Origin: an uncultured Christensenellaceae bacterium | Lineage (GTDB): Bacteria; Bacillota; Clostridia; Christensenellales; UMGS416 | Length of the DNA: 55,554 bases | Reading direction: 5' to 3' | Assembly (NCBI GenBank): GCA_944376795.1 | Contig: CALWDW010000011.1 | Span: 1-55,554 of the forward strand | Shown here: piece by piece, positions 19,580 to 27,791 of the stretch | Layout of the letters: the number at the start of each line of letters is the position of its first letter | How positions within the stretch are numbered: the first letter of the stretch is position 1 | Program-made: the position numbers and the translations under genes | Notes under the pieces: model-generated | The model's database searches: none | What the model saw: the letters and a program-made list of their open reading frames with translations, nothing else | What the model was told of the DNA's origin: nothing

Positions 19580-20872
19580 TTAGGCGTCGCCGTCAGGCGG
19601 CAGCTGTCCCTCTCCGGGATCGGGATCGGGCTCGGGAGCCGGGGTATTGGGTTTGGGCGTACTGGGTTCCGGGGTAGCGGGCTTGGGCGTGCTGGGCGCC
19701 GAGGTCCCGGGCGCGGGCGTAGAGTCACCGGCAGTATGCGTGGGCCTGGGCGTGGCATCACCCGCGGTATGAGTAGGCGCCGGCGTCGCGCCGCCATCGT
19801 CACGGGTGGGCGTCGGAGTCCCAGGACGGACGGTACCGTCGGGGGTTTCGGAAGCAGCCGGCGTACGGGTAGCCGACGGAGCACGGGTGGGTGTGGGGGT
19901 CCGCACCGGGTTATCCGGAGGCAGCGTACGATCCACCCGAGGCACATCGGGGGAGAATTCCTCATCCAAGGGCGCCGGCGTCACCCCGGGATAAGGGGTG
20001 TTGCGGATCTGGCTTCCAGGCGCCGTGGTAGGATTGGGGTTTCCCTCATCCGGATCGGTGGGATCCCACTTGCTGGAAGGCGGCAGGGTGGCGGGCTTGA
20101 GCTGCCGCCAGAGGACCGGATTTTCCTCCCCGGTGATAATCCGTACCGGGGAACCGGTGGGCACATTATCGTAGATCCACTTGCATTCCGAGGCCAGCAG
20201 GCGGATACACCCTCCCGAGGCAGGCGTGCCCAGCTCGTTGTAACCCTTCACCGACAGGGCGTCGCAGCGGGCGGCCGAGTAGGGGATGGAGTGAAAGAGG
20301 AAGCTCCCCGAGATCCTGGAGCAATACTGGGCATAGGTGGGGGTGTCGGCCAGCATCCGACGCCAGCGGTACTTGTCCTTGATCTTATACAGACCATCGG
20401 GGAACTTGTCCAGGTCGGAACCCGTGGAGCAAAGCATATATTTAACGGGAACGGTATACTCCCCATCCTGGTCAATGGTGTAAACCGTAACGATCTGGCT
20501 TCCCTTATTGACCTCCACCAGGTAGGGGAACTCCAGATCCACCGGCTCCGGTTCCGGCGTGGGCTTGGGCGTGGGACTGGACAAAGGCGCGAGGGTGCGG
20601 GTGCGCGCCGGGGTCGCAGAGAGCTCCGGCGAAGCGGAAGAAACCAGCAACGCCTCGGAATCGGACGCAGGCGATGCACTGACGGCAGGGCCCACAGTGG
20701 GAAAAAGCCCTGCATGTCGTTCACTGAGCCCAATCAAAAAGGCTGTTCCCGCCTCGCTGCCTAAAAAATGCGCCGCGTAAGCCGCGCCGCCTGCCAAAAC
20801 CACACCAATAAGCACCATGCTGACCACCATTGCGGTACGGCCGCCGTGCTTTTTCCTCTCATGCTTGGCCAT
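19580..20872 (-). CDS. L,D-transpeptidase (YkuD domain) with long P/T-rich tail
   Basis: 430 residues. A basic start (MAKHERKKHGGR) and one membrane helix (~15-38) anchor it outside the cell; a low-complexity spacer follows. The YkuD catalytic domain (~115-245) contains H194 (FHSIPYS) and the ASGGC222IRL active-site motif. Such enzymes form 3-3 peptidoglycan cross-links or attach proteins to the wall. The last ~185 residues are low-complexity Pro/Thr/Ser repeats (TPKPATPEPSTPKP-like), possibly a wall-spanning stalk. The start at 20872 has AAGGAATTC upstream. No other wall genes adjoin it. Confidence 0.9.
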   Translation of the reverse strand: MAKHERKKHGGRTAMVVSMVLIGVVLAGGAAYAAHFLGSEAGTAFLIGLSERHAGLFPTVGPAVSASPASDSEALLVSSASPELSATPARTRTLAPLSSPTPKPTPEPEPVDLEFPYLVEVNKGSQIVTVYTIDQDGEYTVPVKYMLCSTGSDLDKFPDGLYKIKDKYRWRRMLADTPTYAQYCSRISGSFLFHSIPYSAARCDALSVKGYNELGTPASGGCIRLLASECKWIYDNVPTGSPVRIITGEENPVLWRQLKPATLPPSSKWDPTDPDEGNPNPTTAPGSQIRNTPYPGVTPAPLDEEFSPDVPRVDRTLPPDNPVRTPTPTRAPSATRTPAASETPDGTVRPGTPTPTRDDGGATPAPTHTAGDATPRPTHTAGDSTPAPGTSAPSTPKPATPEPSTPKPNTPAPEPDPDPGEGQLPPDGDA

Positions 20873-20939
20873 CGAATTCCTTCCACCTTATGCCATTTTT
20901 CCTATAGTTTACCCGAAAAAATCCTCCAGGTCAAGACAA

Positions 20940-21285
20940 AATGAAGGAGGTTCCACGGCCCTTGGGAAGGGAGAAGGCGCGGGGGCTTTCCTGCGACCTT
21001 GATTTCAAAAAGCGAGAGCCTTTCGCGGCCCCCGCGCCCCGCAGAGACCATCGTATTTTTGTGTTCTCTTGGGGGAGGGGGCCCTTTTGCAAAAGGGCCC
21101 CCTCCCCCAAACCCTCTTCCCCCAAAACTTTATGGGAAGAGTCTACAGGGAAAACAGGGGAATGGTTGCAAGAAGAATGCAGCCATTCCCCTTCCACTTT
21201 TTCCCCACCCTCCCAATAAAAAGTTTTAGAAGGGTGGGGTGCGGGGAGGGGAACCTTTTGCAAAAGGTTCCTCTCCCCGCAGAAG
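20940..21285. repeat. Mosaic palindromic repeat, copy D (symmetrical form)
   Basis: A reversed fragment (about 20940-21050) leads into a perfect 42-bp palindrome at 21069-21110 with a different mid-stem (GGGGGCCCTTTTG/CAAAAGGGCCCCC). Next come CCCAAAACTTTATGGG, the hairpin at 21157-21191 (GGGGAATGGTTGC/GCAGCCATTCCCC) and a reversed AAAAAGTTTTAGAAGGG box. A 40-bp hairpin closes it at 21241-21280. Hairpin-box-hairpin-box-hairpin is thus nearly mirror-symmetrical. It lies between the small gene at 21311 and the L,D-transpeptidase promoter region. Confidence 0.88.
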
Positions 21286-21310
21286 CCTATAACCCAAAAA
21301 CTCCCGACTT

Positions 21311-21475
21311 TTAGAGGTCGTCTGCGTCCTGCACCGGCTTAGCGTGGGCACTGCGGGGCTGGGCGGTGTAGCTGCCCATGGGATCGGTGGAGCTGACCTG
21401 GGTGGCGGCATCCAGCGCGGCCTGCACCTTGGGCGGCTGGGGGGATGTTTTTTTGCGCAAATGTTTGGGGGCCAT
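21311..21475 (-). CDS. Small acidic-tailed protein of unknown function
   Basis: A 54-residue frame with an ideal AGGAGG seven bases before its ATG at 21475 and a TAA at 21313-21311. The N-terminus is basic (APKHLRKKTSPQPPK), the middle has DPMGSYTAQP, and the end is PVQDADDL. I recall similar short proteins ending in PVQDADDL in Clostridia, but this is memory, not a search. It is likely cytosolic. Repeat copy D begins about 30 bases after its stop. Confidence 0.6.
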   Translation of the reverse strand: MAPKHLRKKTSPQPPKVQAALDAATQVSSTDPMGSYTAQPRSAHAKPVQDADDL

Positions 21476-21656
21476 GGGAATCCTCCTTTATTTTTTCTCT
21501 CCCTTAGGTTATATTATTTTACATTTCAGGTGAGCCTATGAGAACGAAATACAATTTTATTTATAGTAGTATTTTATTTCGCTTTAATTGTTGCCCCCCT
21601 TTTATAACGGAGGTAAAATAGGAAATATGAAAGGCAAATTTTTCTCTCAAAAAGAC

Positions 21657-21687
21657 TTGACTCCAACCTTAGGTAAGGCCTTAGACT
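21657..21687 (+). promoter_or_regulatory. MerR-type promoter with 19-bp spacer and dyad
   Basis: TTGACT (21657-21662) and TAGACT (21682-21687) are separated by 19 bases, the over-long spacer typical of MerR-activated promoters. Within the spacer lies the inverted repeat CCTTA-GG-TAAGG (21667-21678). It precedes the MerR gene by 18 bases, implying autoregulation. Confidence 0.7.
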
Positions 21688-21705
21688 AAATAACGAGGTG
21701 AGAAA

Positions 21706-22452
21706 ATGGCTTATACAGTTCAAGAAGTCGCCAATTTGGCCGGCACAACGGTAAAAACTTTATACCATTATCAAAAGGTGGGGTTGCTCTTTCCAAACTC
21801 CGTAGGAGAAAATGGATATCGCTACTATACGGTCAGAGAGTTGGAAAGATTACAACAAATAATGTTTTATCGTGAATTGGACTTTTCTTTGGAGCAAATC
21901 AAAATCGCTTTGGAAAGTGAGCCAAACAGACTGACTTGTTTGGAACAGCAGAAAGTCTTACTTAGCGCGCGTAAAGAGAGACTGTCCGCTATTTTGAACA
22001 CGTTGGAAAAAACAATTTCTCACGCTCGGAAAGGAGTTCCTATGGATGCAGAAAAAATGTTTGCCGGTCTAAATAAGGAAGAATGGGGGGAAGCTCTCAA
22101 TGATCAGAATGAGCATTTACAAAAAGAGTATGGGTATTCTATCGACACCGACGCTATTGACGCAACTGTCATGAATGAAAAAGCGGAGGAAGCCGCACAA
22201 TTTATGTCTTTCATGGCTCAATCTCTGAAAGAAGGTATTGGAGCTCATGATGAAAAAGTAGTGTCTGCACTTAAAAAGCACATCGCTTTTATGAAAAAGG
22301 ATATGGATATTGATGCCGCGGGGTTTGCTGCACAGGCCCACTTTTTCGCTACAGATGATTTTCACCGCAGCATGCTGGAAGGCCAGCAGGTGGGACTGAG
22401 CTACTATATATGCGTTGCAGCTGATAATTTGGTTGCACAAGGAAACGCTTAA
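21706..22452 (+). CDS. MerR-family regulator with TipAS-like ligand domain
   Basis: 248 residues. Residues 1-~75 are the MerR winged helix (YTVQEVANLAGTTVKTLYHYQKVGLLFPN...GYRYYTVRELERLQQIMFYRELDFSLEQI). A coiled-coil dimerisation helix (~80-110) follows. Residues ~120-245 resemble the TipAS antibiotic-recognition fold (EEWGEALNDQNEHLQKEYG..., ending GLSYYICVAADNLV). Family members bind multidrug ligands and activate their own promoter. GAGGTGAG precedes the ATG. The gene is clearly more AT-rich than its neighbours, suggesting horizontal gain. A strong terminator follows, so it is monocistronic with no resistance gene attached. Confidence 0.88.
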   Translation: MAYTVQEVANLAGTTVKTLYHYQKVGLLFPNSVGENGYRYYTVRELERLQQIMFYRELDFSLEQIKIALESEPNRLTCLEQQKVLLSARKERLSAILNTLEKTISHARKGVPMDAEKMFAGLNKEEWGEALNDQNEHLQKEYGYSIDTDAIDATVMNEKAEEAAQFMSFMAQSLKEGIGAHDEKVVSALKKHIAFMKKDMDIDAAGFAAQAHFFATDDFHRSMLEGQQVGLSYYICVAADNLVAQGNA

Positions 22453-22526
22453 ATATTGTGATTGACGCTGCTAAGGCCATTAAAAAAAAACCGTGGTTTT
22501 AGTGGCCGATAATTCATGCGTCAAAG

Positions 22527-22574
22527 AACGGCGGTTTTGAAATAACAAATTTCAAGCCGCCGTTTTCTTTTTTG
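22527..22574 (+). terminator. Rho-independent terminator after the MerR gene
   Basis: A long hairpin (AACGGCGG...AATTTCAAGCCGCCGTT, interrupted by one mismatch) followed by TTCTTTTTT. A second, weaker hairpin (GGCCATTAAAA / TTTTAGTGGCC) precedes it at about 22473-22506. Confidence 0.85.
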
Positions 22575-22618
22575 AAAAATTAGAATACGGGGGGTGTATT
22601 AAAGTCGCCCTTTTTTAA

Positions 22619-22665
22619 GGATACGGCGGTGTCCAGGAGGTATCGCCGTGTCCTGTTTCTTTTTG
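22619..22665 (+). terminator. Second hairpin with T-rich tail upstream of nrdD
   Basis: GGATACGGCG pairs with CGCCGTGTCC (one G-T pair), followed by TGTTTCTTTTT. It may be a back-up terminator insulating the nrdD promoter, or a remnant leader. Between it and the promoter, a short perfect dyad (GCGCATG-CCC-CATGCGC, 22686-22702) is unexplained. Confidence 0.5.
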
Positions 22666-22738
22666 TCCCCGGCGGTATAACCTATGCGCATGCCCCATGC
22701 GCCAGTTCAAAAAAATCGGTTGCCGGTAACAATTGCTC

Positions 22739-22807
22739 TTGACGATAGGGTATTCCAAGAATACAATATCTATGGGTCAGGCAAGAATAGACCACAAGAT
22801 ATTGTGG
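22739..22807 (+). promoter_or_regulatory. nrdD promoter with two NrdR boxes
   Basis: TTGACG (22739-22744), a 17-base spacer and TACAAT (22762-22767). Two 16-bp boxes resembling the NrdR consensus (acaCwAtATaTwGtgt) lie at 22761-22776 (ATACAATATCTATGGG, overlapping the -10) and 22792-22807 (CCACAAGATATTGTGG, near-perfect dyad). Their starts are 31 bp apart, about three helical turns, which is the classic NrdR arrangement. NrdR bound here would block RNA polymerase when dATP is high. Confidence 0.8.
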
Positions 22808-22899
22808 CGGCGATGGAGATACCTCCATCGTCTTCTCGCCACGGCGCATGAATATCGCGGATTTATCGATTTATTTTTCCCACCCAGGAGGTTTTGCCT

Positions 22900-25218
22900 A
22901 TGATTTCTTCCATCATCAAGCGGGACGGACGCCGGGTCCCTTTCACCCTTTCCAAAATCAGCGGCGCAATTCTGAAATCCTTCCAGGATACCGAGCATGC
23001 CGGGGATGAGGTGCTTGCCAGCCAGCTGGCCCTGGAGGTCGCCCGCCGGCTGGAGACCGATCCCGCCCTGTCCACCCCCGGCGTGGAGCAGATCCAGGAC
23101 ATCGTGGAGCAGACCCTCATTGACAACGGCCTGGGACAGATTGCCAAGAAGTACATTCTCTACCGCGCCGAGCGCAGCCGCATCCGGGAGATGAATACCC
23201 GGCTCATGAAGGTCTATGAGGATATCACCTTCACCCCGTCGGAGGATTCCGACCTGAAGCGGGAAAACGCCAATATCAACGCCGACAGCGCCATGGGTAT
23301 GATGCTCAAGTATGGCGCCGAGGGAGCCAAAGAGTTCTATGACATGTTCATGCTCACCCCCGAGATCTCCCAGGCGCATAAGGATGGGGATATCCACATC
23401 CACGACTTTGACTTCTACGGGCTGACCACCACCTGCTGCCAGATCGATATCCTCAAGCTCTTCCACAACGGCTTCTCCACCGGCCACGGCGTGCTGCGGG
23501 AGCCCAACAGCATCGCCAGCTACGCGGCGCTGGCCTGCATCGCCATCCAGGCCAACCAGAACGACCAGCACGGCGGCCAGTCCATCGTGAACTTCGACTA
23601 CGGCCTGGCCCCCGGCATCCGCAAGACCTATGTCAAGAACTACCGCGACAACCTGAGCAAAGCCCTGACCCTGCTCTGCGATATGGAGGACGCCCACAAG
23701 CAGGTGGCCGATATGCTCCGGGATATCCGCACCGCCACCGGACTGTATCCCACCCTGGAGGTCAATCCCGACTATGTGGCCGAAGAAGACGCCCGCCTGC
23801 GCCAGATGGGGATTTCCCCGGAGGTTGCGGAAAAGGCTCGGGCCTTTACCTATAAGCGCGCCCAGCTGGAGACCGACCACCACGCTTACCAGGCCATGGA
23901 GGCCCTGATCCATAACCTCAACACCATGCACTCCCGGGCCGGGGCCCAGACGCCCTTCTCCTCCATCAACTACGGCATGGACACCTCGCCGGAGGGCCGA
24001 ATGGTGATCAAGAACGTGCTGCTGGCCACCGAGGCCGGTCTGGGCCACGGGGAAACGCCCATCTTCCCCATCCAGATCTTCCGCGTAAAGGAAGGGATCA
24101 ACTACAACCCCGGCGACCCCAGCTATGATCTCTTCCAGCTGGCCTGCCGGGTGAGCGCCAAGCGCCTCTTCCCCAACTTCTCCTTCCAGGACGCCCCCTT
24201 CAACCTGAAGTACTACAAGCCCGGCCATCCCGAGACCGAGATCGCCTACATGGGCTGCCGTACCCGGGTCATCGGCAATGTCTACGACCCCAACCAGGAG
24301 ATCAGCAACGGCCGAGGCAATCTCTCCTTTACCTCCATCAACCTCCCCCGGATCGCCATCAACGCCCACGGGGATGTGGACGCCTTCTTCGCCGATCTGG
24401 ACCGGAAGATGGACCTGGTAATCCAGCAGCTCAACGAGCGCCTGGAGGTGCAGTCCCGGAAGAAGGTCTACAATTATCCCTTCCTCATGGGCCAGGGCGT
24501 GTGGCTGGACAGTGACAAGCTGGCCTATGACGAAGAGGTGCGGGAGGTCCTCAAGCACGGAACCCTCAGCGTGGGCTTCATCGGCCTGGCCGAGTGCCTC
24601 AAGGCCCTCACCGGCAAGCACCATGGCGAGAGCGCCGAGAGCCAGGCCCTGGGCCTGAAAATCATCGGCCACATGCGGGAGCGCCTGGATACCCTCAGCC
24701 AGCAGACCCGGCTGAATTACACCCTGCTGGCCACCCCCGCCGAGGGCCTTTCGGGCACCTTCGTCCGCAAGGATAAGAAGAAGTTCGGCATCATCCCCGG
24801 GGTTACCGATCGGGAATACTACACCAACAGCTTCCACGTGCCGGTGTACTATCCCATCAGCGCCTACGATAAGATTGCCCTGGAGGCCCCCTACCACGCC
24901 CTGACCAATGCCGGTCACATCACCTATGTGGAGCTGGACGGCGACCCCACCCAGAACCTCCAGGCCTTTGAGAAGGTGGTGCGGGCCATGCATGACCTGG
25001 GCATAGGTTATGGTTCCATCAACCACCCGGTGGACCGGGATCCGGTCTGTGGGTTCAACGGCATCATCGGGGACACCTGCCCCCAGTGCGGCCGGGAAGA
25101 AGGGGACCAGCGTTTTGAGCGGATCCGCCGCATCACCGGCTACCTGGTGGGAACCCTGGACAGCTTCAACAACGCCAAGCGCGCCGAGGAACGGGATCGG
25201 GTGAAGCACGGCGTGTAA
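22900..25218 (+). CDS. nrdD: Anaerobic ribonucleoside-triphosphate reductase (class III)
   Basis: A 772-residue glycyl-radical enzyme that makes dNTPs anaerobically. Residues 1-~92 are an ATP-cone (SSIIKRDGRRVPFTLSKISGAILKSF) for allosteric ATP/dATP control. The core has the HIHDFDFYGLTTTCCQIDI motif and GRGNLSFTSINLPR. The C-terminus has a zinc site (CGFNG...CPQCG) and the radical-bearing G747 in RRITGYLVGTLDSFNNAKR. AGGAGG lies eight bases before the ATG at 22900. The leader contains a hairpin (CGATGGAG-ATAC-CTCCATCG, 22811-22830). No nrdG activase follows; a terminator does. Confidence 0.96.
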   Translation: MISSIIKRDGRRVPFTLSKISGAILKSFQDTEHAGDEVLASQLALEVARRLETDPALSTPGVEQIQDIVEQTLIDNGLGQIAKKYILYRAERSRIREMNTRLMKVYEDITFTPSEDSDLKRENANINADSAMGMMLKYGAEGAKEFYDMFMLTPEISQAHKDGDIHIHDFDFYGLTTTCCQIDILKLFHNGFSTGHGVLREPNSIASYAALACIAIQANQNDQHGGQSIVNFDYGLAPGIRKTYVKNYRDNLSKALTLLCDMEDAHKQVADMLRDIRTATGLYPTLEVNPDYVAEEDARLRQMGISPEVAEKARAFTYKRAQLETDHHAYQAMEALIHNLNTMHSRAGAQTPFSSINYGMDTSPEGRMVIKNVLLATEAGLGHGETPIFPIQIFRVKEGINYNPGDPSYDLFQLACRVSAKRLFPNFSFQDAPFNLKYYKPGHPETEIAYMGCRTRVIGNVYDPNQEISNGRGNLSFTSINLPRIAINAHGDVDAFFADLDRKMDLVIQQLNERLEVQSRKKVYNYPFLMGQGVWLDSDKLAYDEEVREVLKHGTLSVGFIGLAECLKALTGKHHGESAESQALGLKIIGHMRERLDTLSQQTRLNYTLLATPAEGLSGTFVRKDKKKFGIIPGVTDREYYTNSFHVPVYYPISAYDKIALEAPYHALTNAGHITYVELDGDPTQNLQAFEKVVRAMHDLGIGYGSINHPVDRDPVCGFNGIIGDTCPQCGREEGDQRFERIRRITGYLVGTLDSFNNAKRAEERDRVKHGV

Positions 25219-25253
25219 CTCCCCCCAGCCCCCCGCAGAAATCACAAAAGAAC

Positions 25254-25297
25254 GCCCCCGCAGAAGCCGTCAAAGCTTCCTGCGGGGGCTTTTTTGC
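25254..25297 (+). terminator. Rho-independent terminator of nrdD
   Basis: GCCCCCGCAG pairs with CTGCGGGGGC, with inner AAGC/GCTT pairs, followed by a run of six T. It lies between the convergent nrdD and the PflX-like gene. Unlike most convergent gaps in this window it holds an ordinary terminator, not a mosaic repeat. Confidence 0.9.
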
Positions 25298-25319
25298 GTT
25301 CCCGGGTCCTGGGAGGGCG

Positions 25320-26225
25320 CTATTCCTCCAGGCCCTCCAGGTTAAAGGCGGGCACGTAATCCTCCCGGGCGGAGGACCGTTCCTGCACATAGCCGTTCTC
25401 CATCCCCAGCTTATCCAGGTGCTCCAGCACCGCGTTGTATTCGTAGCTGGTCAGGCGGCGGTTGATCTCCCGGAATTCCTGGGCCCGGCCCATGGGCAAG
25501 TACTGGCACATCAGGCTGACCATCACCCAGGGCGGCAGGTTGTCATGGATCCAGTCCAGCACGGCCATGGCCGCCCGGTGCTGGCCGGGCAGAATCAGAT
25601 GGCGCACAATCATGCCCCGGCGCAGAATCCCCTGGGCATCCATCCGGCTTTCCCCTATCTGCCGGGCCATACGGGGCAGCGCCTCCCGGGCCACGGCAAA
25701 GTAGTCCGACGCCCCGGAGTACCGGGCCGCAGGGCCCGCCTCCACATACTTCAGGTCGGGAAGGTATACGTCCACCTTCCCCTCCATCCGGGCCAGCCCC
25801 TCCGGGCTGTCATAGCCCCCGGTATTGTATACCACCGGCACAGGCGGCCTCCAGTCCTCCAGCAGCGCCCCCAGGGCCCGGGTAAAGTGGGTGGGGTTGA
25901 CCAGGTTGATGTTGTGGGCTCCCTCGCTGATGAGCCGCTCCATGATCCGCCGCAGCCGGGGCAAAGGTATGCTCTCCCCCACGCGCCCATGGCTGATGGG
26001 ATCGTTCTGGCAGAAGACGCAGCCCAGGCTGCATCCCGAGAAGAATACCGCCCCCGAACCCCGGGTGCCGCTGATGCAGGGCTCCTCCCACAGGTGCAGC
26101 ATGGCCCGGGCCACCACCGGCTGGGTTCCCACCCCGCAGACGCCTCCCCGCTGGCCTTCCTCCAGCACCAGGGGACGAAGGGCCCCGCACCGGCGGGGAC
26201 AGTCATAGCAGCGCTCCTGCATCAT
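25320..26225 (-). CDS. PflX-like (COG1313) radical-SAM protein
   Basis: About 301 residues. An N-terminal cysteine cluster (C6, C9, C13, C30) precedes the radical-SAM motif C65-x3-C69-x2-C72 (CSLGCVFCQN). Later segments GAHNINLVNPTHF, PVVYNTGGYDS and VDVYLPDLKY are typical of the PflX/COG1313 group, related to pyruvate formate-lyase activating enzymes but with no firmly known substrate. The ATG at 26225 overlaps the stop of the MFS gene (ATGA) with AAGGAGG upstream, so the two are translationally coupled. It might activate one of the glycyl-radical enzymes here; that is inference. Confidence 0.8.
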   Translation of the reverse strand: MMQERCYDCPRRCGALRPLVLEEGQRGGVCGVGTQPVVARAMLHLWEEPCISGTRGSGAVFFSGCSLGCVFCQNDPISHGRVGESIPLPRLRRIMERLISEGAHNINLVNPTHFTRALGALLEDWRPPVPVVYNTGGYDSPEGLARMEGKVDVYLPDLKYVEAGPAARYSGASDYFAVAREALPRMARQIGESRMDAQGILRRGMIVRHLILPGQHRAAMAVLDWIHDNLPPWVMVSLMCQYLPMGRAQEFREINRRLTSYEYNAVLEHLDKLGMENGYVQERSSAREDYVPAFNLEGLEE

Positions 26226-27481
26226 GCCGCCTCCTTGGCCACGGCCTCTCCGTGACGAACCAGGGCCATGCAGCCCAGGGCCAGTACCATGCATACCGCC
26301 GCGTAGGGGAACATCGCCTCATAGGAACCCAGAAGATCCCGAATGCCGCCAAAGAGCACCGGGCTGAGCACCGAGGCCGCAAAGGAGAAAAAGTAATACA
26401 CCCCGGTAAAGGCCCCAATGCGGTCCCCGCCCGCCAGCTCCACCACCATGGGCAGGGAGTTGATATTGATTAGGGCCCAGAGGCAGCCTCCCAAGAGCAG
26501 CAAAACCCGGATCACCCACAGATCCTGGAGGAAGGTCAGCACCCCAAAAAGCACGATAATCCCTCCCAAGCCTACCATGATGGTGCGGCGGCGGCCAAAG
26601 CGGTTGGCCAGATAACCCGCAGGAATGGCCACCACAATAAAGGTCACCGAGAAAAAGGCCAGCAGCATGGTGGCGTCCCCGCCCTCCAGGCCCAGCACAT
26701 TCTTGGCATAGAGGGTGAAAAAGGACTCAATGGCATTGTAGCCGCAGAACCAGAAGAAAATGGCCAGCAGCAGGCAGAGGAAGCTCCGCCTCTCCCCCGG
26801 CCGGGTCAGTCCCGCCAGAGATCCTCGCTCCGCCTGGGCCTTGGCGCTCCGGGGCAGGAGGCGCAGGAAGGGCCGCCCCTGGGTCCGCACCCCGGCAGGC
26901 TCCCGTACGAAGAACAGCAGCAGCGCCAAAGAGGCCAGCATCAGCCCCCCTGCCAGGGCGAAGGGCGCCTCCTGGCCCAGGCTGTTGGCCAGGCTCCCCC
27001 CCACCAGGAAGGCCACCAGGGTCCCCACGCCCCCCATGAGATTGATCACGCCATTGGCCTGGTTCCGCAGGGGGCTGGGGGTCAGGTCGGGCATCAGCGC
27101 CACCATCTGGGACCGCCAGACCGACATGAGGAAGTTAAAGACCACCAGGACCGCCATCATGGAGGCCAGGCCGGGCATTTGGGGCGCCAGGGCCAGCAGC
27201 GCGGCGCACAGGGGAATCCCCGCCAGGATGTACGGCATCCGGCAGCCCAGGGGACTGCGGGTCCGGTCGCTGAGGGCGCCAAAGACCGGCTGGAAAATCA
27301 GCCCGAAAACATTGTCAATGGTCATGATCAGCCCAATCATGGTGGTGCTGGCAATCCACCGCTCCAGGAGCAGGGGCACAAAGGCGTTGTACACCGCCCA
27401 AGCCAGCGAGACCGCAAAGAAACCAAACCCCACCAAAAAGGTCTGCCGGTAGTTCAGCCGCAGCACAGACTTCTTATGCAT
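26222..27481 (-). CDS. MFS transporter (SLC45/GPH-like)
   Basis: A 419-residue protein with about 12 hydrophobic segments. YNAFVPLLLERWIASTTMIGLIMTIDNVFGLIFQPVFGALSDRTRSPLGCRMPYILAG contains the MFS loop 2-3 motif (GALSDRTRSPLGCR), and GYLANRFGRRRTI the repeated motif in the second half. The SDRTRSPLGRRRPY pattern is characteristic of sugar-transporting SLC45/GPH-like carriers; the substrate is unknown. AGGGAGGAAG precedes the ATG at 27481. It lies in a probable operon with the small ORF upstream and the radical-SAM gene downstream. Confidence 0.85.
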   Translation of the reverse strand: MHKKSVLRLNYRQTFLVGFGFFAVSLAWAVYNAFVPLLLERWIASTTMIGLIMTIDNVFGLIFQPVFGALSDRTRSPLGCRMPYILAGIPLCAALLALAPQMPGLASMMAVLVVFNFLMSVWRSQMVALMPDLTPSPLRNQANGVINLMGGVGTLVAFLVGGSLANSLGQEAPFALAGGLMLASLALLLFFVREPAGVRTQGRPFLRLLPRSAKAQAERGSLAGLTRPGERRSFLCLLLAIFFWFCGYNAIESFFTLYAKNVLGLEGGDATMLLAFFSVTFIVVAIPAGYLANRFGRRRTIMVGLGGIIVLFGVLTFLQDLWVIRVLLLLGGCLWALININSLPMVVELAGGDRIGAFTGVYYFFSFAASVLSPVLFGGIRDLLGSYEAMFPYAAVCMVLALGCMALVRHGEAVAKEAA

Positions 27482-27578
27482 GACTTCCTCCCTGTATCCG
27501 GTCCCGCAGCGCGCGGGCGGTATCCGGGAAATGGGTGATGATGGCATCCTCCTGGTACACCTCAATTCTGGTCTTCAT
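27474..27578 (-). CDS. Small 34-residue ORF leading the MFS operon
   Basis: ATG at 27578 with GGAGG six bases upstream. It encodes MKTRIEVYQEDAIITHFPDT followed by a helical, basic end (ARALRDRIQGGSHA). Its stop overlaps the MFS start region by eight bases, an arrangement that suggests translational coupling. It may be a small protein or just a leader. An AT-rich promoter-like stretch (TATATAAAGAATACAA on the minus strand, about 27640-27625) lies upstream. Confidence 0.4.
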   Translation of the reverse strand: MKTRIEVYQEDAIITHFPDTARALRDRIQGGSHA

Positions 27579-27701
27579 CACGTCCTCCTGGTACCCTCCG
27601 AAAGCCCGGTTTTTTCCGTTGTATTCTTTATATACCACACCGGAGAAAGATTTCCTGTCGCTCTGCCGGGCGCACAAGCGGGGAAACGCCTCCCGTGAGG
27701 C

Positions 27702-27748
27702 AAAAAAACCGCCCCCCCGCCGCGCCTGCGGCCTGGGGGGCCGGTTTT
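27702..27748 (-). terminator. Rho-independent terminator of the PatB gene
   Basis: On the minus strand AAAACCGGCCCCCC pairs with GGGGGGGCGGTTTTTTT across a GC-rich loop, ending in seven T. It lies 44 bases beyond the stop at 27792. Confidence 0.85.
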
Positions 27749-27791
27749 CTCGCTTCTGCAAATTCTCCCCTATCCGGGGCGGCAGGCCCGC

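Noticed and set aside
22811..22830. Riboswitch in the nrdD leader
   Set aside because: Only a simple 8-bp hairpin (CGATGGAG/CTCCATCG) is visible; no cobalamin or other aptamer pattern.
22777..25245. 822-codon open frame antisense to nrdD
   Set aside because: It mirrors a strongly conserved enzyme on the other strand; high GC third positions keep antisense frames open. The protein shows no recognisable domain.
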